DNA of 31,589 bases from the NCBI GenBank assembly GCA_000447185.1, contig KE647197.1, positions 1 through 31,589 of the forward strand, given 5' to 3'. The translations under genes were made by a program, and so were the position numbers. This DNA comes from Vairimorpha apis BRL 01. Lineage: Eukaryota; Microsporidia; Nosematidae. This document shows positions 27,901 to 31,589 of the stretch, piece by piece; positions within the stretch are counted from its first letter, which is position 1, and each line of letters opens with the position of its first letter. Below the pieces are notes generated by a model. That model was not told where the DNA came from, did not search any database, and worked only from the letters and a program-made list of their open reading frames with translations.

Positions 27901-30900
27901 AGTTTAAATTTAAATTTTTTGCTAAACATGACTTGTGAGTTTGATATCTTTTAACTTATAATTTTAAAATTTAATAAAAAGAAGAATGTACATGTATTTT
28001 GTGTAAATTAATTATATATTATTAACTAAAGTTTTTATGTAAATATTATTTTCTAAGTATATTTAATTACTAATTCAATAATTATGTATTTATATTTTAA
28101 TATAACAATCTTAAACCAGTTTACTAATGCCAATAAAAATAAATTGTCGGTTTGAGTTTTTAAATATGTATAAAATAATCAGTAAAATTTTATAATATAA
28201 TTATTTAATTAGTTACAAATTTAACTAAAATTTTCACTTGCTCTAGTTCTTACATTCCTTCTTTTAGTTTCTAAAGAATAGTTAAATCATACAACATTTA
28301 TTAAATTGTATAATATTTTAAACTTAAACTCTTTACTTTTAAGTTGTATAAAAAAACAAGATAAAAATTTAAAACATATTTAGAATATTTAACATTTATT
28401 TAACAATGATTTGTTTTAAATTATAAAATACAACAAAATATTATATATGGTTTTTATAAATAGTGTTGTTTTTAAAAAATTGATTTTTTCCAAATTTTAC
28501 AATATTAATGTTGTATATATTTATCGAGATATGTTTTTTATCATATTAGAAACTGAAGTTATTTTTTACTTGTAATTTTATTAACAGTAAAAGTTGACTT
28601 TATATTAATAAGCATCTTAAAAAATTATATTTTATACATACCTAATCAAATTTTTGTAAGCGATTTTGCTTTTCTTATAATAATTATGTCTTTTTATATT
28701 TTTATATGAATTAAACATATTTGTTTTGTTATTTATACTCAAAAATAATTTATAATTTATTAAATTTATGACGCATATATAAATAAATTAAATTACAAAT
28801 ATATAACATGTTTATCAAATTATAAACAATATAAATTATTGTATTAATTTAGTTTAAATATATTTTTTGTTTTTAAAACAACATACAACGAAGACAGTAA
28901 TATTTAATGTATAAAACATTATTTTCTTTTTCTTTTTTTACTGAATATATATAAACTTATAGTATTTTTTAAATTCAAATGAATTTTTTAAAAAAATTGA
29001 TTACACATGATCAATAAACATTTTTACGTGTATATAGTTATATATTAAATTAAAATATATCACCATTTGAACGTTCAATTAAAATGTATAATTCAATTTG
29101 CTGAACACATTTGATTTTTACAAATGACTAAATATTTAAATATAAAATGAAAAAAAATGAAATTTGGTCTTTTTACGTTTAAAAAACAAAAATAAGATTC
29201 TTTTATTGTTTAAATTAAATAACTGTGTATTATTGTTTTTAGATAATAAATATATCTATAAGAAGTTATAGTTACCTTATTTTTAGAAGGTGATAATTTT
29301 GCGTTTATATATTTAAGTAATATAAAGAACTTAATTATGTTAATTTTAATTATTTTATACAATTAAAATAATAGATTAAGCATATATGTTTTTAGGAAAT
29401 TTTAATTGTTTATTTAAAAATACATTTATCTGTGTTTTTTTTATTTACACACTATTAAATCACACGTAAATTTTATTTTTCAACTTTAGTTTTGCTATTT
29501 CTTATAATAACTAAATCATTTAACATTAATAGATTATATTAAATGTTGTAAACGATTTTTTTTTTATAATAAAAAATTGACAATTAATAAAGTGATTTGT
29601 TACAACAAAATTACTTTACTTTAATTACATAAATAATATATTTCACTTACAAAATTTTGATTAAAACAACAACATTTAAATCTTTTATAAAAAAATTTAA
29701 AAATGTTGAGTGTTAGCTTACAAATTTAAAATATATTTTCAAGTGTATATTTCTTATTTGTTTTTTTATCTTTAAAACATAAATAAATATTTAAAATTAT
29801 ATTTATTATACTATAATAAGAAAGTCTAAATTTCAATATAAATAATGTAGAATACCATAAATTATACTAAGAAAATTATTTAATTTTATACTTCTCATAA
29901 TTAATTAGATTATTTTTATTTGTTAAAATTTAAAGCTAAACTTAATTTTATAATTTTGTTATAATAAAAGACTTTTAGTATAATAATTATATTTGTAAAA
30001 AACAAATCAGAATGTAAAAATTAATATACCTTTTTAATAGGTTTAATTTTCATGTAGTTTGTTTAACATAATAGAAATATTAAAATTTATTTAAAAAAAA
30101 TCTATATAAAATATGATATTTTGATAATAAAATTAAACATATAGTATATCCGTATTATATTTTTTCATAAATCCTTTTTATTTTAAAAAGTAATAAACGA
30201 TGTATATATATAAATAAAATAATTGTAGACTTAGTTAATACATAGTATTAAATTATGATATATAAAAAAAATTTAAAGAAACACTTAAATTTATAATTTT
30301 TTTTAATTAAGCTACTTGTTTTTAAATATTTTAAAGTACCAATTTTTTACAAAAAAACCAAATGTTAAATGATATGTAATTTTTTAAAAAATTTACACAA
30401 TATTTTTAATAACAATCAATGATTTACTGTAAGTAATGATTAATGTATCAAATAATAATAATAAATTAAACACATATAGTAAATTTTTGTCATAAAAAAC
30501 AAAATACTTTTTTTGTATATCAGATAAATACAATATTACAAAAATAATTTAAATAAAAAAATTAATTACTATTACTTGATGTTCTTTACATATTTTGAAT
30601 ATTAAATTCAAAAAATATATCAAAAATAAAAAATAGCAAGTTTAATGATATTAATTAATTATCAAGTTTTATGTTTATATCGTTAGAATATAGTTAATTT
30701 TAAATATACCTTATATAAAATCGGAGTTTAAAAATTAAATACTTTTACATTAATTAATTTTAACTTTAAGTCATTTTAAATAAATTAATAAATAATAAAA
30801 ACTAGTTTCGTTAATGTAACGCAACTATTATGCATTTATAAATAATTAAATTACAATCTTTTTATAAGAAATTAGACAAAAATCTTTAAGTATATTTTAT

Positions 30901-31589
30901 CATACTAAAAAAAATTTAATTTCTTTAATTAATAAATTTATATTCATTCATATTGATCAAATTTTATAAAAAATAATATTTTGGTTTATTGTTAAATTTT
31001 AACATGTTTTTTAATATATGTAAATTTCCTTATATCATTAAGTAAATAATTATTGAACAAATTATAATTTAATTAAATATTTATATAATATCTAAGTTTT
31101 TATCTTATAAAATTTTACTTTTTCGTATTATTTTTAAAAAAAAGTATTCGTAAAAAAATTCTTGTTTTATCAAATGATTAATCATAAATTAAATCTTATA
31201 AAATATGAAATATGATGATACATGCTAACGCAAATAGTGCAAATTCAATAATAACTTTGTAAAAAACATTTTGTTTTACATATGCATCAGTCATAATATC
31301 AAATCATAAACATATTTATACTCCTATTTTCTTTCTAAGAAATGTTAAAATTTTTTAACAATGGTATGAAGATATAATAAATTCTTATATTAACAACTTC
31401 ACAATAAAGAAAAATTATAATTATTAATCTTCGTCTAAAATTTGCAAAAATAGTTAAATCCTTTGTTTATCCTTACATATTATTAATTAACGTTTAATAT
31501 GTATTATTAAATAAAAAAAAATTAACTACAGATAAAGTTAAAAATAATAAACAAATACAGTTGTTATTTATTAATAATAATAAATAGGT
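24943..31589. other. AT-rich desert, no gene seen
   Basis: About 6.6 kb of near-pure A/T. The longest frame (27606-27845, 79 codons, no ATG at its start) has only Ile/Leu/Lys/Tyr-type content and is of a length expected by chance at this composition. No tRNA, rRNA, tandem array or transposon relic was recognised. Confidence 0.6.

Noticed and set aside
1..31589. tRNA, rRNA, CRISPR array, or bacterial features
   Set aside because: No cloverleaf with a GTTCRA-type arm, no rRNA signature, no regularly spaced repeats and no Shine-Dalgarno-led gene series were seen. The retroelement content indicates a eukaryote.
1..31589. Alternative hosts such as Dictyostelium, Plasmodium or an anaerobic fungus
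   Set aside because: AT content alone would fit these, but the combination of this gypsy polyprotein style with an RLE-type non-LTR family fits microsporidia better. This is family resemblance from memory, not a proven assignment.

Overview
This window looks like a gene-poor, transposon-filled piece of a very AT-rich eukaryotic genome. The best guess is an expanded microsporidian genome. The basis is family resemblance: the Ty3/gypsy polyprotein and the restriction-like-endonuclease (RLE) non-LTR retrotransposon proteins read like microsporidian copies. No species-diagnostic housekeeping gene, rRNA or tRNA was found, so this is inference. There are no bacterial signals. Almost every recognisable coding stretch comes from a retroelement and is broken by stops or frameshifts.

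Layout. 1-1039: AT-rich spacer. 1040-4183: the 3' end (zinc finger plus RLE domain) of non-LTR copy N1 (+), split by LTR element 1 (1463-3898, +) with a 5-bp target duplication. Element 1 carries gag and a zinc knuckle but no recognisable protease, RT, RNase H or integrase. 4184-7806: AT-rich spacer with a hexamer repeat, a weak coding relic (5621-6330), a dispersed repeat copy (6336-6475, -) and one small ORF with a hydrophobic N-terminus (7155-7361, -). 7807-12022: LTR element 2 (-), a structurally complete Ty3/gypsy element with gag, protease, RT, RNase H and integrase in order, but with about nine disabling lesions. 12028-13744: AT-rich spacer. 13745-15695: non-LTR copy N2 (-). About 16370-19345: non-LTR copy N3 (+), the longest, diverging from N2. 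20234-20372: second copy of the dispersed repeat (+). 20712-22015: non-LTR copy N4 (+), internally deleted. 22016-31589: an AT-rich desert with one isolated coding relic (24660-24942, -).

How the parts relate. N1-N4 are four copies of one RLE-type non-LTR family (RT with an FIDD box, a C-terminal CCHC-type finger, and a PD/E endonuclease core), decayed to different degrees. Element 1 is younger than N1 because it interrupts it. Element 2 is probably the youngest, since its two LTRs are nearly identical over about 185 bp.

The most unusual structure is in the LTRs. Both LTR families begin with a 21-nt snap-back palindrome of the same design (8-bp arms, 5-nt loop) but unrelated sequence. In element 2 the gag frame starts inside the 5' LTR, and the integrase frame stops inside the terminal palindrome of the 3' LTR, so coding spans both LTR junctions. 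No tRNA-type primer-binding site was recognised in either element; each has a 12-nt palindrome there instead.
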